Assembly: GCA_905193085.1 (NCBI GenBank)
Contig: CAJJNI010000122.1
Coordinates: 1 to 7,310, forward strand
DNA length: 7,310 nt
DNA from: an uncultured Lachnospiraceae bacterium
Lineage (GTDB): Bacteria; Bacillota; Clostridia; Lachnospirales; Lachnospiraceae
Direction: 5' to 3'
Made by a program: the position numbers and the translations under genes. Positions 1 through 5,993 of this stretch are shown one piece after another (position 1 is the first letter of the stretch; each line of letters starts with the position of its first letter). The notes under the pieces are model-generated. The model was not told the origin of the DNA. It searched no databases and worked only from the letters and a program-made list of their open reading frames with translations.

Positions 1-64
1 CGCTCTCAGAAAAATATCCTATGTGAATGGTATAGTTATTTAGAAATCGTTATATTAGTTTGAA

Positions 65-337
65 ATGTCATGTGGATTAAGCAAGAAAAGCTATATGAAT
101 TATGCAAAGAAATACCGTGTTAATTATACAAAATCAGGTTGCTTATTAAAATATGAAATGATAGAATTAAAAGCAGATAGAAAAGAGAATGTGAGATTAA
201 GCAGGGAAGTACAGGAGAAGATTTTGACAGGCAGACTGAATAATGCTAAGAAAAAAGGAGAGAGAAATTATGGCATTGATAATTTTAATTGTATTATGTC
301 TGATAGCATATATAATTATGCTGGTGCGCAAACATAA
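65..337 (+). CDS. Doubtful small basic ORF, no known family
   Basis: A 90-residue reading frame rich in Lys, Arg and Asn, without membrane segments; residues 32-62 could form a charged helix. I recognise no domain. No ribosome binding site precedes its ATG, and its last 68 bases run into the better supported gene that starts at 270 in another frame. The frame is closed by stops just upstream (41-43 and 56-58), so it is not the visible tail of a longer gene. The codons over about 150-250 look plausibly coding, so it may be a decayed remnant or a chance frame in a leader. The first 63 bases hold only short open tails in other frames (one ends at 63, one at 43), either of which might be the end of a gene that begins before the window. 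Confidence 0.2.
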   Translation: MSCGLSKKSYMNYAKKYRVNYTKSGCLLKYEMIELKADRKENVRLSREVQEKILTGRLNNAKKKGERNYGIDNFNCIMSDSIYNYAGAQT

Positions 338-521
338 AAATAAGGGAACTGATTATAAAACAAATGTAACGGTGGCAGCAGTACAATCGGTGTTGTGGGT
401 ATTTCTTACACTGGTAAATTTCAACGACAGCTCGACTTATATGAAGGTTATTTATGTGCTTATGATTGTAGTGTCAGTTATTGATTTGTTGACATTACTT
501 ATAAAGAAGAAAAATATCTGA
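270..521 (+). CDS. Small membrane protein of unknown function (83 aa)
   Basis: The 83-residue product has three hydrophobic segments, at about residues 2-19, 33-52 and 57-78, separated by a short Lys-rich loop (RKHKNK) and ending in KKKN. By the positive-inside rule the basic loop and the C-terminus should be cytoplasmic, although three spans cannot satisfy every charge equally well. An in-frame ATG lies upstream at 243, but the start at 270 is preferred because GGAG at 257-260 sits 9 bases before it, and the upstream start would place charged residues (LRKKEREI) before the first membrane span. It is the first gene of a likely operon; the DUF1287 gene follows after 37 bases. I do not recognise the family and assign no function. 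Being small, it could be an accessory subunit of its neighbours, but nothing in the sequence shows that. Confidence 0.75.
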   Translation: MALIILIVLCLIAYIIMLVRKHKNKGTDYKTNVTVAAVQSVLWVFLTLVNFNDSSTYMKVIYVLMIVVSVIDLLTLLIKKKNI

Positions 522-558
522 ATATGTTCAGTTAAATTACTATTATGGAGAAAATGTT

Positions 559-1245
559 ATGAAAAATGCCCTGATTGTGAATAAAAAAAGTAAAATAATA
601 GTTTTATGTGGAATTGTTATTATTTTTATTGCCTGTATTTTGGCTGTGGTGTTGAACACCGGAATTATTGGCGGTACTTCCGATAAGAGACTGCCTGATT
701 TATATGATGGAACGGTTGAAAAGTATGTAAGCAGTGTGGATAAAGATAATGACGGAATAGATGACCAGACAGATATACTAAAAGGGGCGCTTGATTATAT
801 TAAGACAAAGCCTCAATACAAAAGCAAATATTACAATGGCGGTTATCCTGATGATGGATATGGTGTATGTACAGATGTTGTGGCTGATGCACTTAAAGAA
901 GCAGGATATGATTTAGTGAATGAAGTTAATGAGGATATTAAAGAAAATAGTCAGAATTACGATATAGAAGAGCCAGACGAAAATATTGATTTCAGAAGAG
1001 TTAAGAATTTAAAAGTATATTTTGCACAGAATGCCATTTCACTTACTACAGATATAAAAGATTTTGAGGAATGGCAAGGCGGTGACATTGTAATTTTTAA
1101 ATCACATATAGGTATAGTTTCAGACCGCAGAAATAAAAATGGAGTGCCTTATGTGATACATCACAATGGCAGAAGTCAGAAAAGCTACGAAGAGGATATT
1201 TTGGAAAAACGCTCCGATATTGTCGGGCATTACAGAATTTCCTGA
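559..1245 (+). CDS. DUF1287 family membrane-anchored protein, predicted papain/NlpC-like hydrolase
   Basis: The 228-residue protein has a short basic N-terminus, one membrane anchor at about residues 12-33, then an extracytoplasmic domain. The domain matches what I know of the DUF1287 family (E. coli YijF type): a GGYPDDGYGVCTDVV block with Cys104, an ENIDFRRV block with paired Arg146-147, WQGGDIV at 172-178, SHIGIVSD with His183, an HHN at 201-203 and a terminal GHYRI. Cys104 and His183 sit where the nucleophile and base of NlpC/P60-like folds would lie, so a cell-wall or amide hydrolase role is inferred, not shown. Between anchor and domain, DKDNDGIDD (61-69) looks like a calcium-binding loop of the thrombospondin-3/dockerin kind. 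GGAG at 547-550 supports the start. The antiporter gene follows after 21 bases, probably in the same transcript. No lipobox is convincing, so I read the N-terminus as an uncleaved anchor. Confidence 0.85.
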   Translation: MKNALIVNKKSKIIVLCGIVIIFIACILAVVLNTGIIGGTSDKRLPDLYDGTVEKYVSSVDKDNDGIDDQTDILKGALDYIKTKPQYKSKYYNGGYPDDGYGVCTDVVADALKEAGYDLVNEVNEDIKENSQNYDIEEPDENIDFRRVKNLKVYFAQNAISLTTDIKDFEEWQGGDIVIFKSHIGIVSDRRNKNGVPYVIHHNGRSQKSYEEDILEKRSDIVGHYRIS

Positions 1246-1266
1246 TAGCGAAAAGAGGTATATTTT

Positions 1267-2475
1267 ATGTTGACATCATTAGCATTGATTTTTCTTGTCG
1301 GATTAGGCATGGGAGCAGTTTGTCAGAAGCTTAAGCTGCCGCGCATAATTGGTATGCTGGCAACCGGTATTGTTTTAGGACCATATATGCTCAACATGTT
1401 AGATGCGTCTATCTTGTCTGTTTCCGCCGACCTCAGAAAGATGGCACTTATAATTATTTTACTCAAAGCCGGATTATCGCTTAATATCAGTGATTTAAAA
1501 AAAGTGGGAAGACCTGCCATCTTGCTTTCGTTTTTGCCGGCTTCATTTGAGATTATAGGTTATATAATATTTGCACCGGCAATTCTTGGAATTACAAGAA
1601 TAGAGGCGGCAGTTACGGGAGCTGTGCTTGGAGCGGTATCACCGGCAGTAGTAGTACCGAGAATGGTAAATTATATGGAAAACAAATATGGGACTAAAAA
1701 GGCTATACCGCAGATGATTATGGCTGGTGCTTCATGTGATGATATTTTTGTAATTGTACTGTTTACTACATTTTTGGGAATGGCACAGGGAAAAGGTGCC
1801 AGAGTAGTTGATTTTATTAATATTCCGGTTTCAATTGTGCTTGGTATTGTGCTTGGAATTGCTGCCGGTTTTATTCTTTATTATTCTTTTGAGACTGCAT
1901 ATAAAAGAAAAAATTATGTGAGAAACAGCACTAAAGTCATAATTGTACTTGGGGTGTCATTTCTCCTTGTTGCGATTGAGGGCTGGCTTGAAGGTAAAAT
2001 AGCAGTTTCCGGACTTCTCGCAGTTGTTTCAATGGCATGTGTTTTAAAAATAAAAAGTACGACATTTGTGTCAAAAAGACTGTCAGAAAAATTTGGAAAA
2101 CTGTGGATTGCAGCAGAAGTAATATTATTTGTGCTTGTCGGGGCAGCAGTAGATATAAGGTATACTCTTGAAGCGGGTGTGGCTGCAATAATAATGATAT
2201 TTGTTGCACTGATTTTCAGGGCAGCCGGAGTTTGGATTTGTATGCTTGGGACACAGCTTACATGGAAAGAAAGATTTTTTTGTGTTATTGCCTACCTGCC
2301 AAAAGCAACAGTTCAGGCTGCAATCGGTTCTGTACCTTTAGCTGCGGGGCTTTCCTGTGGAAAAATAATTTTATCAGTTGCTGTAATGGCAATAATAATA
2401 ACTGCACCGCTTGGTGCTTTGGGAATGGATATCAGTTACAAAAAAATTCTGGAGCGTGAAGAGTGTAACCATTGA
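1267..2475 (+). CDS. Cation:proton antiporter, CPA family (NHA/SLC9B-like)
   Basis: The 402-residue, very hydrophobic protein has about 12-13 potential membrane spans, matching the Na+/H+ exchanger domain (PF00999) over its full length. Visible landmarks are KLPRIIGMLATGIVLGP (about 23-39), the LLKAGL segment (65-70), SPAVVVPRM (125-133), the paired acids Asp158-Asp159 in ASCDDIFVI, and LPKATVQAAIG (344-354) with Lys346. In this superfamily the Asp pair is the cation/proton site of electrogenic exchangers (NhaA, NapA, human NHA2), and a lysine or arginine in a late helix pairs with it. The combination of a DD pair with PKATVQA is closest to the NHA/SLC9B branch as I remember it. It should export Na+ or Li+ in exchange for protons, but ion choice cannot be read from sequence. 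The ribosome binding site GAGG (1255-1258) fits the start. It is the last gene of the operon and converges on the LytTR regulator. Confidence 0.9.
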   Translation: MLTSLALIFLVGLGMGAVCQKLKLPRIIGMLATGIVLGPYMLNMLDASILSVSADLRKMALIIILLKAGLSLNISDLKKVGRPAILLSFLPASFEIIGYIIFAPAILGITRIEAAVTGAVLGAVSPAVVVPRMVNYMENKYGTKKAIPQMIMAGASCDDIFVIVLFTTFLGMAQGKGARVVDFINIPVSIVLGIVLGIAAGFILYYSFETAYKRKNYVRNSTKVIIVLGVSFLLVAIEGWLEGKIAVSGLLAVVSMACVLKIKSTTFVSKRLSEKFGKLWIAAEVILFVLVGAAVDIRYTLEAGVAAIIMIFVALIFRAAGVWICMLGTQLTWKERFFCVIAYLPKATVQAAIGSVPLAAGLSCGKIILSVAVMAIIITAPLGALGMDISYKKILEREECNH

Positions 2476-2494
2476 TATTACAACATGAGAAGAG

Positions 2495-2518
2495 TAAAAT
2501 AATTCCGGAAATATTTTA
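2495..2518. repeat. 24-bp near-perfect palindrome after the antiporter gene
   Basis: The palindrome is centred on CCGG, with arms TAAAATAATT and AAATATTTTA; only one pair (A-A) fails. It lies 19 bases after the antiporter stop, between convergent genes. The arms are almost all A and T, and no T-run follows on the plus strand, so it is at best a weak terminator for the operon; a protein-binding site is equally possible. Confidence 0.4.
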
Positions 2519-2542
2519 AGTGATAAAAGAAGGTTTAACTTG

Positions 2543-2575
2543 TGAAAAATAATAAAAAATCCAAGGGCTTAGATT
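2543..2575 (-). terminator. Rho-independent terminator of the LytTR regulator, overlapping its stop codon
   Basis: On the minus strand, 2575 to 2558 folds as a 7-bp stem (AATCTAA with TTGGATT, including one G-U pair) closed by a GCCC loop. It is followed at once by a T-rich run broken by single A residues down to about 2543. The 5' arm starts inside the TAA stop of the regulator at 2574-2576, so the gene has essentially no 3' untranslated spacer. The stem is modest in stability, but the hairpin plus T-run arrangement is typical. Confidence 0.65.
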
Positions 2576-3293
2576 AATCAATCATATTGCTGAATTCATA
2601 ATCTCTCCAGGTCTGTGCTAACTGCCTTGCATTTCTCTTTGTAATCGGGATAGACATGCCGCATGAGAGTGTACAGTCTTTGGAGGAAAAATTTGTTATT
2701 AAATCCATATTGCAGATTATACCACGGCTTACCGTAAGAAATCGTTTGTCAGATATAATCTGGGAGCTGAGAGCTGAAAATTGTTTGTAAGGGCGGAATT
2801 GTTTTCCGTCTTTATTTATTATACGCGTGTAATGACCTTCGGCATACAGACAGGCTATATTGCGGTAAAATATATTGTGCACAATATTATTGAATGAAAA
2901 AGATAAAAAAGGCTCCTGCTTTGGCAAAACCTGTAAAGCTTCATCAAGACATTTGCAAATTTTTGCTGTATCTAATGGTTTTTCGAGATAATCAAAAGCA
3001 TGGCAGGCAAATGCTTCACGCATATGTTCTGTACTTGAAGTAAGAAAAATTATAACAGCCTTTGTATCTTTCTGGCGAAGCTTTAGTGCTGCATCAATTC
3101 CACTGATACCTGTCATATAAATATCAAGAAAAATTATGCTGTAATTGAATGCATTAAATGCACTGAGGAATTCTTCACTGTTTTCAAAACTGTCAATTTC
3201 AAATTCAAGATTATTATTATTAGAATAGTTTTTCAGAATATCATTTAATAATTCACGGATATCCTTCATATCATCTACTAATGCAATTTTCAT
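2574..3293 (-). CDS. LytTR-family response regulator (orphan)
   Basis: The 239-residue cytoplasmic protein has an N-terminal receiver domain (about 1-120) with acidic pair Asp7-Asp8, phospho-acceptor Asp57 in FLDIYM, Thr85 in FLTSS and Lys105 in EKP, all five key positions being present. A LytTR DNA-binding domain covers about 137-232 (YAEGHYTRI, FLTVSRGIICNMDLI, IPITKRN). The histidine usually found before the RG/RS step is Ser189 here. LytTR regulators often control virulence, peptide signalling or envelope genes. No histidine kinase is in the window, so its partner is unknown. I start it at 3293: the protein then begins MKIALVDD as receivers normally do, and GGTGA lies 5 bases upstream. 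A further in-frame ATG at 3323 would add ten residues without a ribosome binding site. It is divergent from uppP, which makes uppP a possible target. Confidence 0.92.
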   Translation of the reverse strand: MKIALVDDMKDIRELLNDILKNYSNNNNLEFEIDSFENSEEFLSAFNAFNYSIIFLDIYMTGISGIDAALKLRQKDTKAVIIFLTSSTEHMREAFACHAFDYLEKPLDTAKICKCLDEALQVLPKQEPFLSFSFNNIVHNIFYRNIACLYAEGHYTRIINKDGKQFRPYKQFSALSSQIISDKRFLTVSRGIICNMDLITNFSSKDCTLSCGMSIPITKRNARQLAQTWRDYEFSNMID

Positions 3294-3341
3294 ACATATC
3301 ACCATTTGTAAGTTATTCAACATCCACGATGTTGTAGTTTA

Positions 3342-3350
3342 ATTATAGCA
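3342..3350 (-). promoter_or_regulatory. Extended -10 promoter for the LytTR regulator
   Basis: Read on the minus strand, TGCTATAAT gives a perfect -10 (TATAAT, 3347 to 3342) with the TGn extension (3350-3348). No good -35 is seen 16-18 bases upstream, as is common with extended -10 promoters. Transcription would start near 3335, giving a leader of about 42 bases to the start at 3293. Confidence 0.6.
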
Positions 3351-3401
3351 GAAAAAAATGTTGTTGCATATTTACTTTTATAATTTTAACTGAAAAAAAG
3401 T

Positions 3402-3410
3402 TGGTATAAT
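3402..3410 (+). promoter_or_regulatory. Extended -10 promoter for uppP
   Basis: TGGTATAAT is a perfect -10 (3405-3410) preceded by TGn (3402-3404). The -35 region is only A/T-rich. A second TATAAT lies at 3379-3384 but has no TGn and no -35. Transcription from the preferred site would start near 3417, about 43 bases before the uppP ATG. The box lies about 60 bases from the divergent regulator promoter. Confidence 0.6.
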
Positions 3411-3459
3411 TGTTGATAGTGTGTTAGTATGGTACTAAAATATCAGGAGGAGTTAATAT

Positions 3460-4293
3460 ATGACATTAAATTTATTTGAAATATTAAAAGTAATATTTCT
3501 TGGAATCGTTGAAGGGATTACAGAGTGGCTTCCGATAAGCAGTACCGGACATATGCTTCTCGTAGATGAATTTATCTCATTAAACATGAGTAAAGATTTT
3601 AAAGATATGTTTTTCGTGGTAATTCAACTTGGGGCAATTCTTGCGGTCGTGATTTTGTTCTGGAACCGTATGTTTCCATTTCAGTTTTCAGATAAGACAA
3701 AACCTGTTATAAGAAAAGATATATTTTCACTCTGGTTTAAGGTTGCGGTTTCCTGTATTCCGGGAGCTGTTGTGACATTGCTTTTTGATGATTATATCGA
3801 GGCTCATTTGCAGACTCCGGTTGTAATAGCCGGTACACTTATTTTTTATGGTATACTCTTTATAATCGTTGAGAATTGGAATAAGAAACGGACACCGGTA
3901 GTAAACAGTCTGTCACAGATTACTTATAAGACAGCATTTATTATAGGGTGTTTTCAGATATTATCAATAATTCCGGGAACATCACGTTCGGGTTCTACAA
4001 TCATAGGAGCATTGCTTATAGGAGTTTCAAGAGTATCTGCGGCAGAATTTACATTTTTTATGGCAGTGCCTGTAATGTTTGGTCTTAGTGCAATTAAGAT
4101 AATTAAATTTGGTCTTGCCTTTTCAGGTACAGAACTTATTGTACTTTTGCTTGGAATGGCAGTTGCATTCCTTGTTTCAATCGTTGTAATAAAATATCTT
4201 ATGCAGTATATTAAAAAGAATGATTTCAAGGCATTTGGCTGGTACAGAATTCTGCTCGGAATAATAGTGCTGATATATTTTCTTGTAAAATAA
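3460..4293 (+). CDS. uppP: Undecaprenyl-diphosphatase UppP (BacA)
   Basis: This 277-residue integral membrane enzyme removes a phosphate from undecaprenyl pyrophosphate to regenerate the lipid carrier for peptidoglycan and other wall polymers; extra copies give bacitracin resistance. Both signature regions are intact: GIVEGITEWLPISSTGH at 15-31, with Glu18, Glu22, Ser28 and His31, and PGTSRSGSTIIG at 172-183, with Arg176, followed by SAAEFTFFMAVP. Length and hydrophobic profile match the family (about 270 residues). AGGAGG at 3445-3450 sits 9 bases before the ATG. No terminator follows the stop; instead the structured RNA at 4298 begins five bases later and the C39-like gene follows on the same strand, so co-transcription is likely. 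The divergent LytTR gene may regulate it (inference). Confidence 0.97.
   Translation: MTLNLFEILKVIFLGIVEGITEWLPISSTGHMLLVDEFISLNMSKDFKDMFFVVIQLGAILAVVILFWNRMFPFQFSDKTKPVIRKDIFSLWFKVAVSCIPGAVVTLLFDDYIEAHLQTPVVIAGTLIFYGILFIIVENWNKKRTPVVNSLSQITYKTAFIIGCFQILSIIPGTSRSGSTIIGALLIGVSRVSAAEFTFFMAVPVMFGLSAIKIIKFGLAFSGTELIVLLLGMAVAFLVSIVVIKYLMQYIKKNDFKAFGWYRILLGIIVLIYFLVK
4286..4291 (+). promoter_or_regulatory. Weak candidate -10 box before the structured RNA
   Basis: TAAAAT at the very end of uppP lies 6 bases before 4298, so transcription from it would begin almost exactly at the first base of P1. No recognisable -35 lies 15-19 bases upstream. The position fits well, but the box is weak, and read-through from uppP is at least as likely. 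Confidence 0.25.
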
Positions 4294-4477
4294 TTCAATG
4301 ATGCCAGGGTCAAAAGGTCTAAACCCACATGAGCTTGCTCATAGGTGGGTGAAAGACTTTGTGACCCGCCCCGATATGAGCATAAAAGTGGGATGTTAAT
4401 CCCACGATATGCGAATATTGGGTAGGAGTGTGGGAGCACATAGTGCGAAGCAATCCGTAGGCATCATAAAATTCAAT
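4292..4477. repeat. 8-bp direct repeat AATTCAAT bracketing the structured RNA
   Basis: AATTCAAT occurs at 4292-4299 and again at 4470-4477, on either side of the folded element. The left copy touches GATGCC (4300-4305); the right copy is separated from GGCATC (4460-4465) by ATAA. It could be a target-site duplication left by insertion of an element with inverted ends, but the four extra bases on the right and the A/T-rich context mean chance cannot be excluded. Confidence 0.35.
4298..4467 (+). ncRNA. Structured RNA of unknown class: four-way junction between uppP and the C39-like gene
   Basis: I folded this by eye. P1 closes the element: 4298-4305 (ATGATGCC) with 4460-4467 (GGCATCAT). Arm one is P2 4307-4312/4362-4367, P3 4314-4320/4354-4360 (one G-U), P4 4323-4328/4345-4350 and P5 4329-4333/4338-4342, capped by CTTG. 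Arm two is 4370-4377/4415-4422, a tandem G-A mismatch (4378-4379/4413-4414), 4380-4384/4408-4412, a small internal loop, then 4388-4394/4399-4405 with a GTTA loop. Arm three is 4425-4427/4454-4456, 4429-4430/4451-4452 and 4436-4439/4443-4446 with an ATA loop. Junction linkers are 1-3 bases. About 61 pairs use 122 of 170 bases. The G(CUUG)C loop is a known stable RNA tetraloop and, with the G-A pair, favours the plus strand. It contains no signature I recall of SAM, TPP, FMN, lysine, purine, cobalamin, c-di-AMP or T-box elements. It ends 16 bases before the ribosome binding site of the next gene, with no terminator, so it could act as a leader element, a processed small RNA or part of a mobile RNA. 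Confidence 0.8.
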
Positions 4478-4495
4478 TCAAAAGAGGTGTTATGG

Positions 4496-5446
4496 TTGAA
4501 CAGACGACCATCAAAGAAAAGAAGATACAGAAGAAAGAAAATAAGACAGATATCATTTGTTATGTTTGCGCTTATTGTTGTGCTTGTTGTGCTTTTAAGA
4601 AATGAAATAACTCAGACAATAAGCGGCAGTGAAGTTGGAAAAGGTCTTAATGAAAGTCTGGAAAAAGTGTTTGGACAGCAGCAGTCAACAAAGAATAATG
4701 TTACCGACAGATGGAGTTATGTTTCAGATTATGAATCGCTTACTCCAATAATCAGGGATTATTCACAGATTTCTGCTAAATTAAAGGAATTATCAGAAAG
4801 CCATCATGAGTTTAAACCAATTTATGAAAATATGAGCCAGTACCCGCAGAATTTACTCGGTGCATTATGTAATAATCCTGATATGATAGATTTTGTTAAA
4901 GGATATTTACAGGCAGATGCTACAAAAGTAGGAACAATAGAAAAAAAAGAACTGACAGATGGAATTCCATTATTTATACAATGGGATACAAGGTGGGGAT
5001 ATGTTCCATATGGAGATGATAATATTGCGCTTTCCGGCTGTGCACCGACATGTCTTTCAATGGTGATAGTCGGACTTACCGGTGACAGAACATGTACACC
5101 TGCTAAAGTTGCACAATATTCTACGGACAATAATTATTACATAAAAGGAACAGGAACACAGTGGAAAATAATGACAGAGGGCTGCCTCAATTTTGGAGTC
5201 AGGGGAAGAGTTATTGCTTTGAACCGCGATTATATTTATGATGAGCTTGAAAATGGCCATCCTATAATATGCAGCATGAGTGCCGGAGATTTTACTACAG
5301 CCGGTCACTTTATAGTTCTTTCCGGTATCAAAGATAATAAAATTATCGTAAATGACCCTAACAGCAAAGTAAGAAGCAGCAAACTCTGGGATTATGAAAC
5401 TTTGCAAAGCCAGATAAAAAATCTGTGGGCGTTTAGCAAAGACTGA
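4496..5446 (+). CDS. Membrane-anchored C39-like cysteine peptidase
   Basis: From a TTG start the product is 316 residues: a very basic cytoplasmic N-terminus (residues 1-18, RRPSKKRRYRRKK), one membrane span (about 19-35), a linker region with no recognised domain (about 40-150), then a C39-like/papain-fold domain (about 157-316; Pfam Peptidase_C39_2 type). The domain shows IPLFIQWDTRWG (157-168), SGCAPTCLSMV with the likely nucleophile Cys182, GHFIVLSG with His271, and VNDPNS (285-290) supplying the Asn/Asp. It should face outside and cleave peptides or wall-linked substrates; the substrate is unknown. TTG at 4496 is chosen because GAGGTG (4484-4489) lies 6 bases upstream. An in-frame ATG at 4409 would place 29 residues inside the structured RNA. 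No ABC transporter is attached or adjacent, so this is not the bacteriocin-exporter type of C39. Its end overlaps the convergent pdxT end by 14 bases. Confidence 0.88.
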   Translation: MNRRPSKKRRYRRKKIRQISFVMFALIVVLVVLLRNEITQTISGSEVGKGLNESLEKVFGQQQSTKNNVTDRWSYVSDYESLTPIIRDYSQISAKLKELSESHHEFKPIYENMSQYPQNLLGALCNNPDMIDFVKGYLQADATKVGTIEKKELTDGIPLFIQWDTRWGYVPYGDDNIALSGCAPTCLSMVIVGLTGDRTCTPAKVAQYSTDNNYYIKGTGTQWKIMTEGCLNFGVRGRVIALNRDYIYDELENGHPIICSMSAGDFTTAGHFIVLSGIKDNKIIVNDPNSKVRSSKLWDYETLQSQIKNLWAFSKD

Positions 5447-5993
5447 TAAAATGTTCGTGTATTCTTGTGTCAGGGTCAAGCTCCGGGTGAAATGAAAGTG
5501 CAATCTGATTATTATATTGTACAGCTACAATATGATTCTCAACGGTTGCAAGCACTTCAACATCATCGGCTACGGATTCGACATAAGGCGCACGTATAAA
5601 TGTCATTGGAATTTTTCCTATTCCTTTAAAATCTTCTTCAGTATAGAAGCTGCCAAGCTGTCTTCCGTAAGCATTTCTTTTAACGGTCATAGGTATTGTC
5701 TGAAAATGTGATGTACTGTCATTGTCAATATTTTCAGCAAGAAGAATCATTCCGGCACAGGTGGCAAGGACTGGAAGTCCCTGCTTTATCTGTGCTTTTA
5801 TTGTATCAAACATATCAAGTTCACGAAGAAGCTTACCCTGAACGGTACTTTCTCCGCCAGGAAGAATTATACCATCATAATGATTGTTTAAATCTTCTTT
5901 TTGTCTTAATTCTATGCAGGATACTCCGAGTTTCTCAAGTATTTTTTCATGCTCAATAAAAGCACCCTGCAGTGCTGATACTGCAATAGTCAT
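5433..5993 (-). CDS. pdxT: Pyridoxal 5'-phosphate synthase glutaminase subunit PdxT
   Basis: PdxT hydrolyses glutamine and channels the ammonia to PdxS, which builds pyridoxal 5'-phosphate. The 186-residue protein is a class I glutamine amidotransferase: LPGGEST at 44-50 (oxyanion region), nucleophile Cys79 in ATCAGMILLA, RQLGSF at 111-116, and His169-Glu171 in SFHPEL completing the triad. Length is within the family range (about 186-200). Its ATG overlaps the pdxS stop by one base (TAATG), and AAGGGG lies 6 bases upstream within the end of pdxS, so translation is probably coupled. The gene runs 14 bases into the end of the convergent C39-like gene, and no clear terminator was found beyond it; minus-strand transcripts may therefore extend into that gene as antisense RNA. 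Confidence 0.97.
   Translation of the reverse strand: MTIAVSALQGAFIEHEKILEKLGVSCIELRQKEDLNNHYDGIILPGGESTVQGKLLRELDMFDTIKAQIKQGLPVLATCAGMILLAENIDNDSTSHFQTIPMTVKRNAYGRQLGSFYTEEDFKGIGKIPMTFIRAPYVESVADDVEVLATVENHIVAVQYNNQIALSFHPELDPDTRIHEHFISLC

Noticed and set aside
1937..2459. Open frames on both strands inside the antiporter gene
   Set aside because: They are shadows of a strongly conserved membrane protein, with low-complexity Leu/Gln or Asn/Cys-rich products.
3294..3323. Upstream ATG of the LytTR regulator at 3323
   Set aside because: It would add MLNNLQMVIC before a typical receiver start, lacks a ribosome binding site, and lies only about 12 bases after the predicted transcription start.
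3954..4439. Minus-strand open frame of 161 codons across the end of uppP and the structured RNA
   Set aside because: It is antisense to conserved uppP, has no ribosome binding site, and its first third is simply the complement of the RNA helices.
4298..4467. Known riboswitch, T-box, tRNA or CRISPR repeat
   Set aside because: No TGGTACCGCG T-box, no lysine, SAM, TPP, FMN, purine, cobalamin or c-di-AMP core that I can recall, no acceptor-stem cloverleaf with CCA and TTC loop, and no regularly spaced repeats.
5411..5425. CAGAT-AAAAA-ATCTG hairpin as terminator for pdxT or the C39-like gene
   Set aside because: The stem has only 5 bp; the A/T run is in the loop and no T-run follows the stem on either strand.
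4496..5446. Bacteriocin-processing C39 exporter or leaderless bacteriocin system
   Set aside because: No ABC transporter or ATPase domain is fused or adjacent, and no double-glycine leader peptide gene is visible nearby.
5057..5503. Minus-strand open frames antisense to the C39-like gene
   Set aside because: They oppose a frame with an intact Cys-His domain, lack ribosome binding sites, and have no recognisable protein features.
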